Positions 23,618-37,700 of a DNA stretch of 64,000 nt are shown one piece after another. Source of the DNA: Raffaelea ambrosiae (taxonomy: Eukaryota > Ascomycota > Sordariomycetes > Ophiostomatales > Ophiostomataceae); NCBI GenBank assembly GCA_002778195.1, contig PCDI01000006.1, positions 1,803,950 to 1,867,949 on the forward strand. Direction: 5' to 3'. The translations under genes were made by a program, and so were the position numbers. How positions within the stretch are numbered: the first letter of the stretch is position 1; each line of letters opens with the position of its first letter. The notes under the pieces are model-generated. The model saw only the letters and a list, made by a program, of their open reading frames with translations, was not told the DNA's origin and did not search any database.

Positions 23618-26600
23618 GGGCATGGCCAGATCGAGGAAAACAGCTTGCTGATCGTTCTTTTGTCATCGATTACGCACCAGTCACCGGCGCACAGCAGAAA
23701 CGACACAAAACGGTCGCGAACCCATCCATGGCGCCAGGCCAGCAGGGGGTGGAATGCAAGCGGGTCTCGTTCATTGGACAAGCTGCCATGCGCGCGAAGG
23801 AAGCTGGCTAGGGGTAGTGGCCGGGGTGTGGCTGCCACGCACTGCCGCTCCAGAACGGCTAGTCACCAAGGGAAGGGAGAAAAGGTGTGCCTCTGTGCAC
23901 TCGCTCGCTGCACAGATGCAGGACCCGGCCTGCTGCCACCACCATCTTTGTCTCCGGCGCAGGGAGGAGAGAAGGTGAGTGTGAAGGAGTTGAGCGCGGC
24001 CTGGCCAGCCTCCTTGCTGATGCTGCCAGAGAGCCCCAGAGCTACCAAGATGCCAGACAGACAGACACGTGAACCTGCGGTGGCCCCCGTGCCAGGTGAA
24101 TCGCGTCCTTTCACACGGTAAGCAACTACATCCTTCGCTTCGCCTGAGTTAGACGCAAGCCACGCAGGCTGTTTCACCCAGGAGGTCCAGACCTCCAGAG
24201 GCCAGGGCAGCCAACCACAGGGCCGGCCACACAGCCCAACCATCCACGGAGCCCTGAAGATCGGCCAGAGCTTCAATGAGAACGCCGGCCAACCTTCGCT
24301 TGTTGACCCGAGCGTGCTGCAGCTCCCTTTTTTTTTGCTTTGCGGGCTCCGCCGCCCCCTTTTTTTTCTCTCTTCTGTCTTGTGCTCTCGTCAAGATGGG
24401 CGGCCAGACCCAAAAGCACCAGGTCTTGGCGCGTATATCGCAGTCCCAGGGTAGGGCCGACACCTACGAGTAACTACACCATAGATAGTCATCGGGTGTC
24501 TCCAGAAGCCGACCTGCCCTCTTGACACTAGTGTCAAGGACCGTTACCAGACGGAGGCCCCGACTATCCGGTGGGTGTGCGTGCACCATATGAATTTCTT
24601 GCTGTCAGTGCAAGGGCCCTTGGGCTGCTGGCTGTCCGTGGACACAGGGTGGTGAGATTGTTGGGATATATGTATGCATAAAAGAAACTTACAGAGCATC
24701 GCTAAGGTGTAACTACTTTGTATGTAATAGTATGTATCTTACAAAGCCTGCGTGGCAAAAGACTGAAGCCTAGCATCTGCAAGTGCCCCCCTCCCCCCCC
24801 AAAAGGGTCCTCTCCGCTTCTTGCATCGACTCCTGTCCCTGCATCAGCACGAACTGCTTGCATACGAATAGATTGATATGCAGTGTAGCTCCATGCCACA
24901 GAGGCAAGGTGAGCGACAGGGTGCCAGACAAGGTGTCAAAGACAAGGTGCCATCCCGGGCACTGGGGAGCAGAGCAGAGCAACCCAGAGACTGTGCTTGC
25001 TGGTAGCCTGCCATCATCTCATCTTTTGTCGCTGCGTGCTGTCCCTGGCTCGGCTCCTCTATAGATGCAACCAAGGGTTTGTGTGTCTGTCTGTCTGTCT
25101 TTCTTTTCTTTTCTTTTTCCTCTTTTGTCTTTCCTTTTTTTTTGGTGGTGACAGTGATTCTGCCACACGAACGGTGGCATACTCTATGCGTACATAGTAC
25201 AAGACCACGTTCGCACCTTCTGTGTAGAGTCGCATTTTGGTGCGCGAAAGGGAAAGTAGCGAGTCCAAACAGGAAAGCGCTGTCGCATCAAATAGGGAAA
25301 GCGCGACCCTTTTACTGCCGGTGCACGTTGCTAGTCGCAGCCTACCTTGCCTATCTGAGTCGTTATGTTCCCTGCACCCTATTTTTGAGCCTTTAGTTAT
25401 TCCCTTGCCCTTCTCCATCATCGCCAAACACGAATCGAGACCACAAAAAGCAAAACAGAAAAAGCCCCAAGGCCCCAAAAGACCCAGAATTGTACCCATG
25501 AGACCCCCTCCCCCCGTAACAACGTTCGCACGGCACGGCCAGCGTTGCACTCGAGCGCGCATCGGGCAAAGTTCAGGGGCTGCCCCAACGCCATTTTGTT
25601 TTGTTGCTTTTTCCGGAGTTATTTTTGTTCTCGCTGTTTCTCGTCGCCTCAGATCTGAGCTCGGGGCCGCGGGCGACTGGTCCGGACAGACGTGGCTGAA
25701 GGAGACAGGGGACGACGATGGAGAAAAGGAAGAGTGCAATGGAAAGAAAGTACAAAGTAAGACAGAGCGTGACAACGCGACAACGCGCTGACGCGACAAC
25801 GGACCAACGAAGAAGGCTGCCCCCCCCCCCTCCGGGTCGATCGCCTCGTTCAATCCTTCTATCATCTGGCCACATCCACAGACCACGAAAGAAGCCCCCG
25901 ATGTGGACTGGATCTCGTCCTCGGCTCTCTGCCTATCCGAGGGCACCGCTTGTCTGTTGCCAGAACCACCGCCATTTCCTGGCCCAATACTGGTCCATAC
26001 TGGCCCGTTCTGGCCCGTTCTGGTCCGGCCTGCTCGCAACTACACGATATTCTGTCATCTGTCACTTCCATCACTGGCTTGTTGGGCCATCCTGTGCGTC
26101 CTCTGCATCCCGCCTCTCATGCAGCTACTGCACGGAAGACCGACAAAGCGAGTCCAGCTCCAGCAATTTGCTCGCTCTCCATCTCTCACCCTTTCCTATT
26201 CGCTTGTCCCATCTGGAACCGTCCTCCGCAAAAGATGCACTCCACTCGGCCGGGGTGTGTGCGCAGGAGACCAGGAGGCGGACGTCTCGTCCTTGAGCCA
26301 CACGAACCCGTCCGCCACAATGTGTCTTGACCATACTGCCCTGCACGCAGCCTGCAGGCCCTGCAGGGCCCTGCACCTCTGCTGGTCGTGGACGGAGTAC
26401 TCCGTACACCCCCATTTCGGGTGCGACTGCCAGAGCTCTCAGAATGCAACTTCGCTAATCCTTATGCTTCCTAGTGCGCGGAACGCCGTTTTTCTTCTGT
26501 CTTACTTTGTTTCTCGTCAACGCGCTAGACCCGGAAGAAAGAGCTCTTTTCAAAAAAACCGAACGATTTTTTTCACTAGTTCTGGACTTTGCCCAGTTTT

Positions 26601-28896
26601 ACCAAGTTCATAGCCCATTCCTCGAGTACGGTGTACATGCGTGTACCTGCACCGGGACTGCTTACAGGCCTGTCTGGCATGTACAGCTGTACTTGTTAAA
26701 GTGCGGGCAGACAGGCGTTGAGGCCCCTAGCTTAGACAGCCGTTGCCAGCTTCAGTCAACAACCGCTGTGCCAGATGCACATGGCAGCCACTGGATGCCA
26801 GGCCACCCCCTTGCGTACTAGGTGTCTCACGTTGAACCCCCGCCACGAAGCTGTCGTGACCTGGCTCTCGCTCGGGATATCTTATCGAACAGCCACAAGC
26901 CACGAACGAGAGCACAGAGAAAATCCAAAATCCAAAATCTAACGGCAGGTCCCATCAGCAGCACAGTCCAGACCGAAGACCAGACTGGGACCAGACCAAA
27001 GACTGGATGGCGATGAATTTCCCCATTTGAAAAAGTCGCCTTTTCCAGGCAGACCACTGGGACACGGCAAGCCTGTGGGCATATGCAATATTGGTTGGTC
27101 GTCAGTCCGAAATTACGAGAATTTCTACCATCCATGGTTGTATTAGGACTGGGTTTATGGGCTATATGTGCGCAGTATTATAGCTATGAACGCGTCCTAT
27201 GCCCCTGTTGTGTCTCCCCTATTGCCCTCCGGGTCACTCTCTTCGCTTCGCCTATTGATTGTCTTTGTCTGCACCTCGAAAGCAAACCCCTTACTACGAT
27301 TGAGATACGTATCTGTCTTACTTTGTTGCTCGCAAAGGAGAGCAAGGATCAGCCAGACCCTCCACCCCGTATGGCAAAGTTTGTCTGCTTTTCCGGGAAG
27401 GAATGGGCAAGTTCACACGAGTGGCCACCAGCTGTCATCTCCCAACTCCTTACCCGTACCACATACCCATCCGCGGAGCAGCACGCCAAAATTGAGGCGG
27501 CCAACAGAAGACCCAGCAAGGGGCCAGTCAACCGGATGTCTACCGAACACCAAACAAAACAGGGGGGAAGGCCCTTTTCCCCATGGCCCTTTTGCAAGCT
27601 GGCTGGTCGTGGCGTCACCGGTGTTTCCTCAAGTTGTGAGCAGACAGAACACGATACATCACCAACTCTTGGCAGTATCAACTAGGGCACTAAGTCCAAA
27701 CATAATACAAGCAAACAGGGCTAGTCTTGAACAGACAAAGAATAGCCTGAGCTCTTACATCCCTTCTCGCTCGCTGCCCGAAGCCCTGTTTTACCTTTTT
27801 TTTTTTTGTTCTTTTGCCCACTTTAATCGCCTGCATGCCTTCTCTGGACATTCGGTGGTAAAAAAACATTTTGTGTGTCAGACGAATGACTTCCGCCTCA
27901 ATGAGTCGTGAACAGCAAACGGCTTAGCAACCTTTTTTTCCCGCAACCGGTGTGGCATACAAGACAGATCTGCACTGTCTGGCTACTGCAAATTCATGAC
28001 ACTTGCCGTGGGCAAACAAAAAACTGAACATAAAGACGGTGTACGATGCAGCCCGGCACCCATCCACAGCCACTGTGCGGTGTACGAGTCTTACGATGCT
28101 GATCGGCTCGGGTGGGAGAAAGGAGATACTCGCAAAGAAGGCTGGCGTTGCTATGGTGTAGTATGCAAGCAAGGTCACGGCAGATGCCTCAGTTTGCTCG
28201 ATGGCGTACTCCATACGCCTTTGCCTTGCTGTCCCCGAAAGGCAGCTACTGCCACACCAAGCAGCAAATACACCAAAGATGCTAGACGCAAGGGACTCGG
28301 AAAACTTACGAGTGTGTACTGTGAAGTATCGTGCATGTACAATGTGGGGGTCGAAAAGGTGGCAAACATAGCAAGGCAAAAATGGCAGACAGCCAGACGA
28401 CGTGGAAACGGCCGCCAGGCTCCTTCAATCGATGGGCTGGCCCTGGCTCCGGCTCCTCTCTTGGCTCGTCCTGGTTTGGATGTCAAGATAGAGCGGCACT
28501 AGGGTGGCATCATTCCGACTCAGCGTCTATTCGCTGTACTTGTGCGAGACGCCCCAGTCATCACAGACCGGAGCTTGCAAACAGAACGGAGGGTAGCATG
28601 GCGGGCAACGATGGTGATCATTTTGGGGGGGGAGGTGATGGGTGGCCGGGAGTTGCATGACAAGGGGAGGCTTTTTTGCAAGGACTCCTACCTGCAAGCG
28701 CACCACTGGCGTCTCCCCTTGCTGCCCTCCCTGGCCATCCTTCCCCTTCCCTCCCCCCCCACCGTCCATCGACTATCGCCTACCATACCGCCCGTGGGCC
28801 AAGGCTATCGTCACTTTTTCTCCGGGTGCTACATACACCGTACACGCTTGTTGGCCGACATCTGTGCTGTGCTTGAAGCAGCCGGCGGGCGCACAT

Positions 28897-28916
28897 ACAC
28901 ACACACACACACACAC
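28897..28916. repeat. (CA)n microsatellite
   Basis: About ten CA units followed by a second shorter CA run. Confidence 0.9.
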
Positions 28917-29436
28917 CACGCACACACAGATGACACCTGCTGGGGCTCTGGGAGGTAGTGGTGGCCAGGGCGGGTTTTTGGAGGGTTGTGTTCTTGATTC
29001 CCGGGATCCGTTTTCTGGAAAGGTAAGAAAAGATACAACCTCTTCGTCTGTCTTCGTCTGTTCAACTACATCGCGAAATAGTCTGCTGTCTTTGCTGCTC
29101 GACACGCACGCTGCTGCTCTGTTGTTTTTGCGTCTTTTGCCTCATTATTTTCGTATTCTTTGTTGCTCTACTTTGCGCTCGCTCTAGAGTGAAGCTAATG
29201 AAAGAGGTGCGGAATGAGATGTCCACCAGCAAGCCCACCAACAAGCCCACAAATGCCCACAACTTAACCGCCGCAATAAGACCAAAAAAGCGGACCAATA
29301 TCGAACGGATAACATGGGGCACAGACCATGCCGCATGCTGTTGACCTTCGGCTAGAGCTAGTCTCGCCTGGGTCCAGAAAACAACTGTCGATGTTCATCA
29401 AAATCTAGCAGGCGACACAGCCATCCCCGCTTCTTG

Positions 29437-29453
29437 CCCCCCCCCCCCCCCCC
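29437..29453. repeat. Homopolymer C17
   Basis: Seventeen consecutive C in gene-free DNA. Confidence 0.85.
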
Positions 29454-32400
29454 TTCGTTGGGCATGTGGTCGCCTGCAGACTGGGGGACGGTCCCATTCC
29501 ACCGCTCGGTTCCGATAGCCCAGAGATGGAGAGAGGATTGGAGAGCGAAAGAGCACCGGAAGCCGAAATGTGGCTTCCAGTCCCACGAAGGAGCAGCAGG
29601 AGATGCAGAGAAAGATGCAGGCGGTGCAAGAGGCAGCAGGATCAGCCACATGTTGGCATGCTGCTACTGCTGGTTCCTGGCGCTGCAGCAGCAGCAGCAA
29701 CTATCACGAGCAGGGCAGCACCATCGCGATATTGGATGGGACTTCTTCCCCCAGACCTTTTCCACGGAATGGACGGTAAGCTAAGCTACTTACTATTAGT
29801 TACCTGGCTGCCTGGCTGCCCCTGCAGAGCTACTTTGTACATCGCAGGATGGCCTCTCATTATCGCTGTATCTTGCCATAGTATTATGCTAAGATACACC
29901 GTAGAGCTAGGTTCCACTGTGAGGAACAGGCCAATGCTACGAGTAGTAGGCGACGGGGCACTGGTGGGTAGGAGCTTTACAACAGTCAATTGTGGCAAAC
30001 CGCGAACCACGAGTAGCGGCAGAACATCGGCCCGCCAATGCCACCTTCTGTTGGCTGGCCAGGTCGGTGATGGATGGTGCTGCTGCTACCACAGAGGGGA
30101 GGGGGGTCCACCCTTGGGCTTGTCCGTCTGTCCAGTGCGTGTCCGCCCATCCATCAATCACATCTTCATATATCAAAGTAATCGCGGTTCCTCACATCCA
30201 GCACCGAGGCTTGTCAGCCACACTGCATACATCGTGGCTGGCGAAAGACGAAGGAAGGTGGCAAAAGCCGGTATTTGTTTGGTTGTACTTATGTAAGTCA
30301 CAATAGCGTGTTTTACACGTGGGCTCTCTCCATGCTTTTCGGCGTTGGGCAAATTACACGCCCATGGCTGGGAGATAACAATACCCCCCAGGAGATATCC
30401 AGTCAATTGTCGCAGGGCGAAAGTACGGAGTCAGATACAAGCAATCTGGACAGACCAGGGCAGCCCGATAAGCAGCCATTGCCGGGGGTGGTTAAGAACA
30501 AAGAAGGGTTCCATCAGCAAGCTACGACCGCAAGGTGGGCTATGGGGGTGGCCGGCCGGGCATTGGGAACCATTTGGCGTCATCCTCTTCCCCCCCAATC
30601 GGGACCATTCAAGGATATTTTTCTTCAGTGGCTGACAAGAGGCGGCGGACCCTTGCCGGCGTGACGATCTCCTTGCCTAATGAGATGAACGACAAAAAAG
30701 ACATCGAGACGTATCCCACAGGGCAATGGGAAACGAAGACGAAGAAGAAACCATTATTGACCGCTTCGCTCTTGGTCCGGACGTCCATCTCTTCCCTTTT
30801 CCCTTCTTCTTGTTGGACAAAATACGTTTAATAGACGAAGTGGACCCGGTTCGGGCAGTCCGCAACGTGGAGAAACAAACACATACCATAGTATGTACAA
30901 GACGGAGGTGCCGGCGACGATTCCTATTCGGGTTGCCCTGGCAGATGACTTCACGACAAGTGCTGTCTATCAACGTCTCAGAAGCCCGAGGAGAGGAGGG
31001 CCTTACAGGGAGGGACAGCAAGTGAGACATTTTGGTCTAGGAGGATTAACAGGTTGCCCAGCGGAACTGGATGAAGTCACATAGTATTTGCGCAAGTGCA
31101 TATGCGTAGGATGCATGGTGAGACAGGGATGCGTCCAGACCTCCTTTGTCAAGTTCGTTTGTTTTTGTGTCCTTTCAAACGTTCCTTTTGTTTCTTTGCT
31201 GCGTCCCGAGGGAGACGAAGCAGGCAAACAAGGGGGAAAGCAGGAAAAAAGGAAACGAACAATTGGGGGGGGACAGGCCACAAAACCAAGATGAAACAAG
31301 CGAGGGACGGCAAGCGAGAAGCGGAAGGAAGAAGCAAGCAAGCAAGCAAGCAAAAAGCCGTGATGTGTTCGCTACCTAGTACGAGTATTACTCAGTGCTA
31401 TCTGTACGAGCAGTGTCAACCCGCATGAACACAACACGGGCGGGGAACAGTCGGCTTCCAGGGACCTCTTTTTTTTTCCTTTTTCTTTTTTCTGCCTTTG
31501 CCCAGTAAGATTAAACGGAGAAATCGGGATGCCTCGTGGGCATAAAAGCCACCCCCGGCTTGCTTGTTTAATTGTTTGCTGGCTTTGCTGGTTCCAAATA
31601 TTTAGGGCGTCTACAATTGTATTAGCTGGCTGCAAGACCTTCTGCGAAGGAGGGAAAAGAAGCACTACCGAGAAGGATGGACCCTAGAACAAGCCACAAA
31701 AGAGGGAAAAAAGGAGGCTATCGCAATAGTGCTCGATGCAAGTGTCTTTTTCATGCACGATTCCTTTCCTCCCTGCCGTTCCAAGCAGGACAGACCAGCC
31801 AGCCAGACGGCCAGGAAACGAAGGAAATCAACGGAAATCAACCGGCCCGGAAGAAATGGCCGGATAGCATGCGGGACTGGCATTTATGGCCCCCATCGTG
31901 GAAACGGCGCGAGTCCAGGCCATGTGGCTGAGGCTTGTACATCGTAGTACTCGTACGGTGTACTATGTAAGAATACTCGTAGAGACGGCTAATTAAGACG
32001 CCCAAGCAGTTAGCTGCCTATTTGAGTGAGTGGCCGCCGGAGTTTACCACAAAACAGCAAGGCCAGCCGGCCAGTCGATCCAATTACAAAGGAAATGCAA
32101 GTAATAGAATAACTAGTTAGTACAAGCCGAAAATAAAAGGCCGAAATACCTGTACAAGCACGCAACGGGCGACCCCCCCCCCCAACAATCCCACCGACCA
32201 CGCTCATTAGACGTGTGATACCATGTAAAATAAACATCTCCAGACATTTTCTACCGCGCGTGTGTCGGGGAAAAGTGAATAATGCAGCACGCGCAAGCCG
32301 CGCGGCGGTACTTTTCATCTCTCGTAGGGCTTGGGTGGCAAAGTTTGATTGTCACCAGCAGCCTGACCTGGTTGGCCTGCTTGCTCCCTTTCCATCCCCT

Positions 32401-34537
32401 GGCAAAGTGCCTATTCAAGAGGCCTGGTCCTGTTGGGCACCATACCTTGTTTTCTGTTCCTTTTGATCTTACTCGTGCCTCTCTGCCTTGGTTCTCTTGA
32501 TTTCTCGGTCTCACACCGAGTCGACAAACATGTGTTCAATCTCTCTCTTTAATCTGCTTCTGTTATTTGTCTGGGCCATCCCTGCCGGCCCAGCCTTGTC
32601 TTGCCGGCGAAATACGACCAGGTATCTTACAATGTGTAAGATATGAAGATGCCAACCACAAAGCATGTACTGCTGGCCCCCGCTCGCCCATGCCCTCCTT
32701 CCTCATTGTCTGTTCTTTTATTGTGTTGCCCGCTGGCCGTGGCGTCTTTGGGTAGCATTATGGCCACTGACCACTGTCATCTCCCAGAAAACACAATAAC
32801 CTTTTTTCACGTGTTCAGGGGTGTTGTTGACAGGTGTGGCAAGGTGGCCTACTATGTAATCATAGTATTAGGTGGGTGTTCCCAGGAAAAGAAGCTGCCG
32901 CCCAGCGCAAGCAGGGTTCCTTCCCCAATGGGACAGGATGGTAAGATGGGCAGGCATTCCATAGTAAGATGCTATGTAAGATATTGCACGGTAGTGGTGG
33001 AAGGACAGTTTTCGAGGCATACCAGGTTCCCAGACCCAGCGACCCGTCCCCAATCTTCAAGGGTGTATATCTGGGAGCCAGTAACGCCTTGCTTCTATAT
33101 ATAAAGCGGATGCATGGAGCCCCTGCGGCGCAAAGTAATTAGAGGGTGCCAGCTGCGCCCCAGGAGAGAGTGCAATACATATTAGTAGTATCTCTGAAAG
33201 GGAGCACACAAACAGGGCCATCGCTTTTTCCTTCCCTTCCCTTCTCCGCCATTATCGCGGTGCTGCTATGGCCCTGTTCCTCTCTTGCGAATACGGCGTC
33301 TATGAGTATCGAGCACATAGGACGTCTGCCAAGGCAGGGCCCATGGTTCTCTGAGAGTGCCCATTTCCTATCTGACTTCATCTCGGTGCTTTTCTCGTGA
33401 CCCATACTCGTACACGCATGCCATGCAGTCAGCTAGTTCGTCCATGAATTGCCATGCCATCATAGTCCAAGTCGGCGGGACTCAGGGTCTCCCTTCTTGT
33501 GGATTAGTGGTCTTCTAGAATATGCTACGTTGGGGTGGACCTGTGGGCGCTTGCACTCGTACGCGGCGAACGCTTCCCTGTTCCTGTTGACGAATCTTAA
33601 TTTACCCCGTACGATCTCTCCCTCTCCCTCTCCCTTCTCTCTCTCGCTCTCTCTTTGCGTGTCCTCTTTAATAAATCAGGCAAGAAGGGCACCAGGCGAT
33701 CGGTGGGGGTCTCGTAGAAGGAGGGCGGGAAAAAGCAGCAAACGAGATTTGGGGACCACAAAAAATTAAAAAGAGAAAAGAAGCTTGGTCAGATGAAGAA
33801 GAAAATCGGTCAGATACAGAGTAAACAAGGTTGGCCAAGCACCAAGGTACACACACACCACCGAGCCAAGTGCACCAACAGTCAAGCCACGAGAAAAGGA
33901 AAGGTCAAGAAACCACCACTCAGACGCGCCAGAAGCGCGAGAACAGACGCCAGAAAGGGACCAGAAAAGGACCAGAAAGAACGCCACCATAGGCGATCGG
34001 CAAACCCCCCCCCNCAAGACGCCATGGATGTAGCGAACACAAGCTCTGCCCTTGGAACTGCCGCCACAAGAGCCAACACAACTGAGAAGAAGGCCAACAC
34101 AAAGCTACATACTATGTAGTACTACTATGTCACTAATCACCAACAGACACGCCCACACAGAAGAGCCGCGTAGCGTGGGAATCCGGTCAGACAAGTGTGT
34201 TCAGTCTAACACGGCAAGACTATCCTACGTTAAAAACGGCAGCTACTCCGTAGGCTGCAATAGCCCGGAATGGGTGTCCTGCCCGCTGCTGCAAAATACG
34301 CACAACACGGCTTGTCATATTATGTTCTCCCAAGACATGCACGATGCTTACTCTGCACACTATTGCTTCGCGTCGAGAAAAGATGTCGTACCTCTCGACA
34401 CTGTATATGCAATCGCTCTTGCGCCTGTTATACCCCGCAAAGACTCTAACTCGATGCAGGAGGCAGCTCCGGTCCTTGCACATGGAAGGGGGATGGATTG
34501 GGTTGCAGAGAGAGGGGTCCGGAGATGGGGTTTGTGC

Positions 34538-34760
34538 GGTGGTATTCTGTGTCCGCACTCCTTAAGATACAGACTGGAACTGTAACTACTGTCATACGTA
34601 GTCTACAGACCGGATGGCAGTGCTATGTAGCATTGGCTCGTTGTCAGTATTCCACAGACTGGACCACGGTGGTATTCTGTTTCTGCCCGTCTTCTGCCAA
34701 TGGACTGCATGGTGGTATTCGTTGTCTCGTCAGTCTCTCTACAAACTGGAGCTGCATGGA
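34538..34760. repeat. Degenerate tandem repeat with a period of about 43 bp
   Basis: The word GGTGGTATTC occurs at 34,538, 34,668 and 34,711, and variants of ACAGACTGGA at 34,569, 34,604, 34,654 and 34,741. The spacings are near 43 bp or a multiple of it, so about five diverged copies of one unit are present. No coding function is seen. Confidence 0.6.
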
Positions 34761-37700
34761 GACCAGCGAATTCTCGTATCTCCCAAGAGGCATGTCGTCA
34801 TCAGCCTTGTCCTTCTCTGCAAGAACAAACGGTGGTGGCGAAGTCTGTGTAGGCTGCTTCGTATTGGACACAAGCCAAAAGCGGCATTCAATACATCCAA
34901 ACACAGATACGATGATCTCCGCCGTCATCACCAACCAACACACACACCAAGCACCAACACCAGCTTCTCGAGTAGTATGTAGGACCTTCCTTCAGCCCTG
35001 TCAGCCGACGACCAGAACGAGACAGCAGCGACCAACAAGCTTCCCTGGCTGGTCTGAGAGAAATCCGCTGTACGCCGTCGACCTCGGAGCTGGGAGCTCT
35101 TGCAGGATACGTGTAAAGATTACGAGCAATTACGGGTGGCAGCAAGCTACTCTTAGTTCTCCTAGACTGACGTAGACCTGTCCCACCTGTCTTTGATATT
35201 GATAGCTTATTGCCGCGCGCGTCCGTGGGGGTGTGACTCGGCCCACGAAGACAAGACCTGTGTTGGGGTGTTGTTTTTTGTGTTTTTTTTTTGTGCTTTT
35301 TCTGTTTTTGTTCTGTTCTTATTATTTTGCCCCCATTCTTTGTTCTGTTGACTTTGCTGCCTCTCCACAGCGCCACGCTGCCACCACCCATCTGGGCCAC
35401 GATCACCCTACCCTGGACGGCGGCCCTGCTTTGCACAAGGGAAAGGTGTGTGTGTGGGTGGGTGGAGTGGGTGCACGCGGACAAGGGGCTGCTTATTTAT
35501 TTATTCTCCTTTCAGGGACCAGCTGCTATTATCTCGTTTTTGGTTCTTTAGCCTCTCCCCCCCCCCCTAAAATGCAAGGTAAAATTGAGAAGAACAGACA
35601 ATGCATACAAAGCCGCGACAACAAACAGGCAGGATGTAGACAAATTTAGAAATCCAGGGCAGTTCCTAGCAGGCTAGCAGGCAAGATACGGACAGCTGAA
35701 ATGCACGCGACATGCACGATACAGCAGGTGTTGGCGCAGGCGGGTGTTAGCTTCAGGCACATACTATGTATGCCAAACCTCACCAGGCCTTGACTTGTCA
35801 ACCACTGTTGGCTGTTTATGCCGCAAATTAACACGCCTGGAAGGGCCGATTCGCCGACCTGTCTTTGATTACGGGAGAGAGTGTGTGTGCTCTCGCAGTC
35901 GTGCTGCCATGCGTGCTGCGTTCTGTGTGCTGTGTGCTGTGTGTGTGTCTGTTGTTTGTGATGTGATGTGCTGTGACAGACAATTGTTTTTTTTGTGTTG
36001 TTTCTGTCTTTTATTTTATTTCTGATTTAATTCTTTATTCTCTATTCTTCTCCCTTTTATTTCCTTATTTTTGCACTGTACTTTCGTCCCCTTTCCTCTT
36101 TAGGCTTGGCCTATACTGAGCATACGTTGTATCCTGCCGTTTTCTTTCACTTTCGTTCCTTCCCTTTTTTCCTTTCAGGCCAGGTCCACCCTCCCGAGGG
36201 CAGGCCGTTTTACGACTCTGCGTGGTGCGTCTCCAGAAAACGGGGACCCCCTGTTCCCTTGTTTTCTTGTTCCTGTGGTCCCCTGCTTTTCTGCGAACCA
36301 AAAAAAAAAAAAGAAAAAAAAAAAGAAAAAAAAAAAGAAAAAAAGGAAAGCGCCACTGGCGTACTTGCGAACGAATACATAGCAATTTGCGTGGCGTAGA
36401 AATTAACGCACGCAGAAGGCGCGATGAAGATCGGTACCAGAAAATCCGTGCAGAACTCGTACTATTTTGTGATTTGTGTGTATTACGTGTTGGTCTTTTT
36501 GGTCATAGTGAGGGAATTGAAAAAAGAGAGACAAAAGAGATGAAAAGACAGGATAAATAAAATAAAAGAAAAATTAAGCAAAAAAAAAAAAAAAAAAAAA
36601 AAGAACTAGAAGAAAAAAACTAACACATAAAAGAAATAAAAATGGGTCCTCACAAGACCTCGTCTCACTTAGACCAGTCGACCGCTCCAAACAGAAAGAA
36701 CAGTCACGACCGTGCACACAGTAAAAAGAAACAAAAAAGAAACAAAAAGCGACAATGAGTTATCGTCTAGTTGCTATATCAAAAACAGTTCCCTGACCGC
36801 TACCATGTGTCCCTTTGTGGTCGTTCCCTCGTCGCTGCTCGTTCGCTGGCGCGTTCTTAGATTGGCTCAGCCATTGGCCAATCTCTCAACGACCTTGGGC
36901 CCATAATGGCACGCCTATGATCGAATCTGCCCATATTGATATCATCTCCGTGGCCACTTATTCACGGCCTGTCTCCGGAACGGCAGTGCTTTTTCCTGAT
37001 TGTTCACCGGGGACGACGGGAATGACGAAAAAAAATACAATAAAAAATAAAAAACCGGAGCAAGACCTGAAAAAAGAAAAGAACAGACTAGAAAAGCAGA
37101 AAACTAATATGAAAGCCTAGAAAGACTAGAAAGACTAGAAAGACCAAAGAAGACTACGGAAATGAAAAAACTACCACGGTATACTCGACGGGCCATGCTC
37201 TTATCTCACGAGAAAAGCCTAGCTCGCTCGGCAGCGCTCCTCGCAGAGCAGAAGAAGCCGCAGTTCAGCCACCTTCCGCAGTATGAACTCCTTTGTGGTT
37301 ACTGTGTATCTTGCCTGCTGTGTAAGATGCTCGTCATAACTAATAGTGCAGCTGCTGCTATGTATCGTACCCTCGCTCCCGGCTGGCCCCCCCTGCCTGT
37401 CCCCTCCTCCCTGCATATCCACGGCTGGTCAACGGCTGCCTTCCCCTATTTTGTATTTGGTATTTTGCCCTTTCTTCTCTTGGTTCACGTCCTCCCTCCT
37501 TTTTTTTTTGGCCTTCTTGAAATATCTTAAATATTGGCCAGACACTTGCCGCACACCTGCAGATTGGCACCTGCATATTGGCACATCCGGGAATGGTCTC
37601 CGTTTTCCGTGAGAGAATGAGCCCCTGTGCGTGTTAGTGGCTGCCATGTGAAGCCTTCCTCTTGTCTGCTTCCCTGTTTCCCACGAGTTTGTTTTTGGAA

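Larger units (their letters stand above)
18001..25000. other. Gene-free region, part 1
   Basis: No gene is supported on either strand; the longest open frames have arbitrary composition and no domains. Contents are C homopolymers (18,236-18,255 and about 18,523-18,535), overlapping TACTCCGTA and TACGGTGTA words at 18,906-18,921, a perfect palindrome at 20,405-20,420, a 10-bp minisatellite at 21,207-21,266, a 12-bp repeat near 23,125-23,180 (GTCCCGACAGGC-like) and a 9-bp repeat near 23,550-23,617. Confidence 0.6.
25001..34000. other. Gene-free region, part 2
   Basis: No supportable gene. It includes an ATACTGGTCC/GTTCTGGCCC-type short repeat near 25,985-26,035, a TACTCCGTA word at 26,398, TACGGTGTA or TACACCGTA at 26,627, 28,834, 29,895 and 31,954, TACATAGTA or its complement at 25,191, 31,961 and 32,850, a (CA)n tract at 28,897-28,916, a C17 run at 29,437-29,453, and an AAGC tetranucleotide repeat near 31,333-31,352. 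Open frames up to about 325 codons exist but look like chance frames in GC-rich DNA. Confidence 0.6.

Noticed and set aside
25059..26039. Minus-strand open frame of 326 codons in the gene-free region
   Set aside because: Arbitrary composition, no domain, no hydrophobic pattern and no conserved motif, and it overlaps equally long frames on the other strand.
29466..30296. Plus-strand open frame of 276 codons
   Set aside because: Begins next to a C homopolymer, has no recognisable motif and contains one of the dispersed TACACCGTA words that otherwise avoid exons.
36301..36602. Poly(A) tails of retroposed elements (A-rich tracts at 36,301 and 36,580)
   Set aside because: No element body, target-site duplication or coding remnant is visible next to them. 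They look like simple A-rich repeats.
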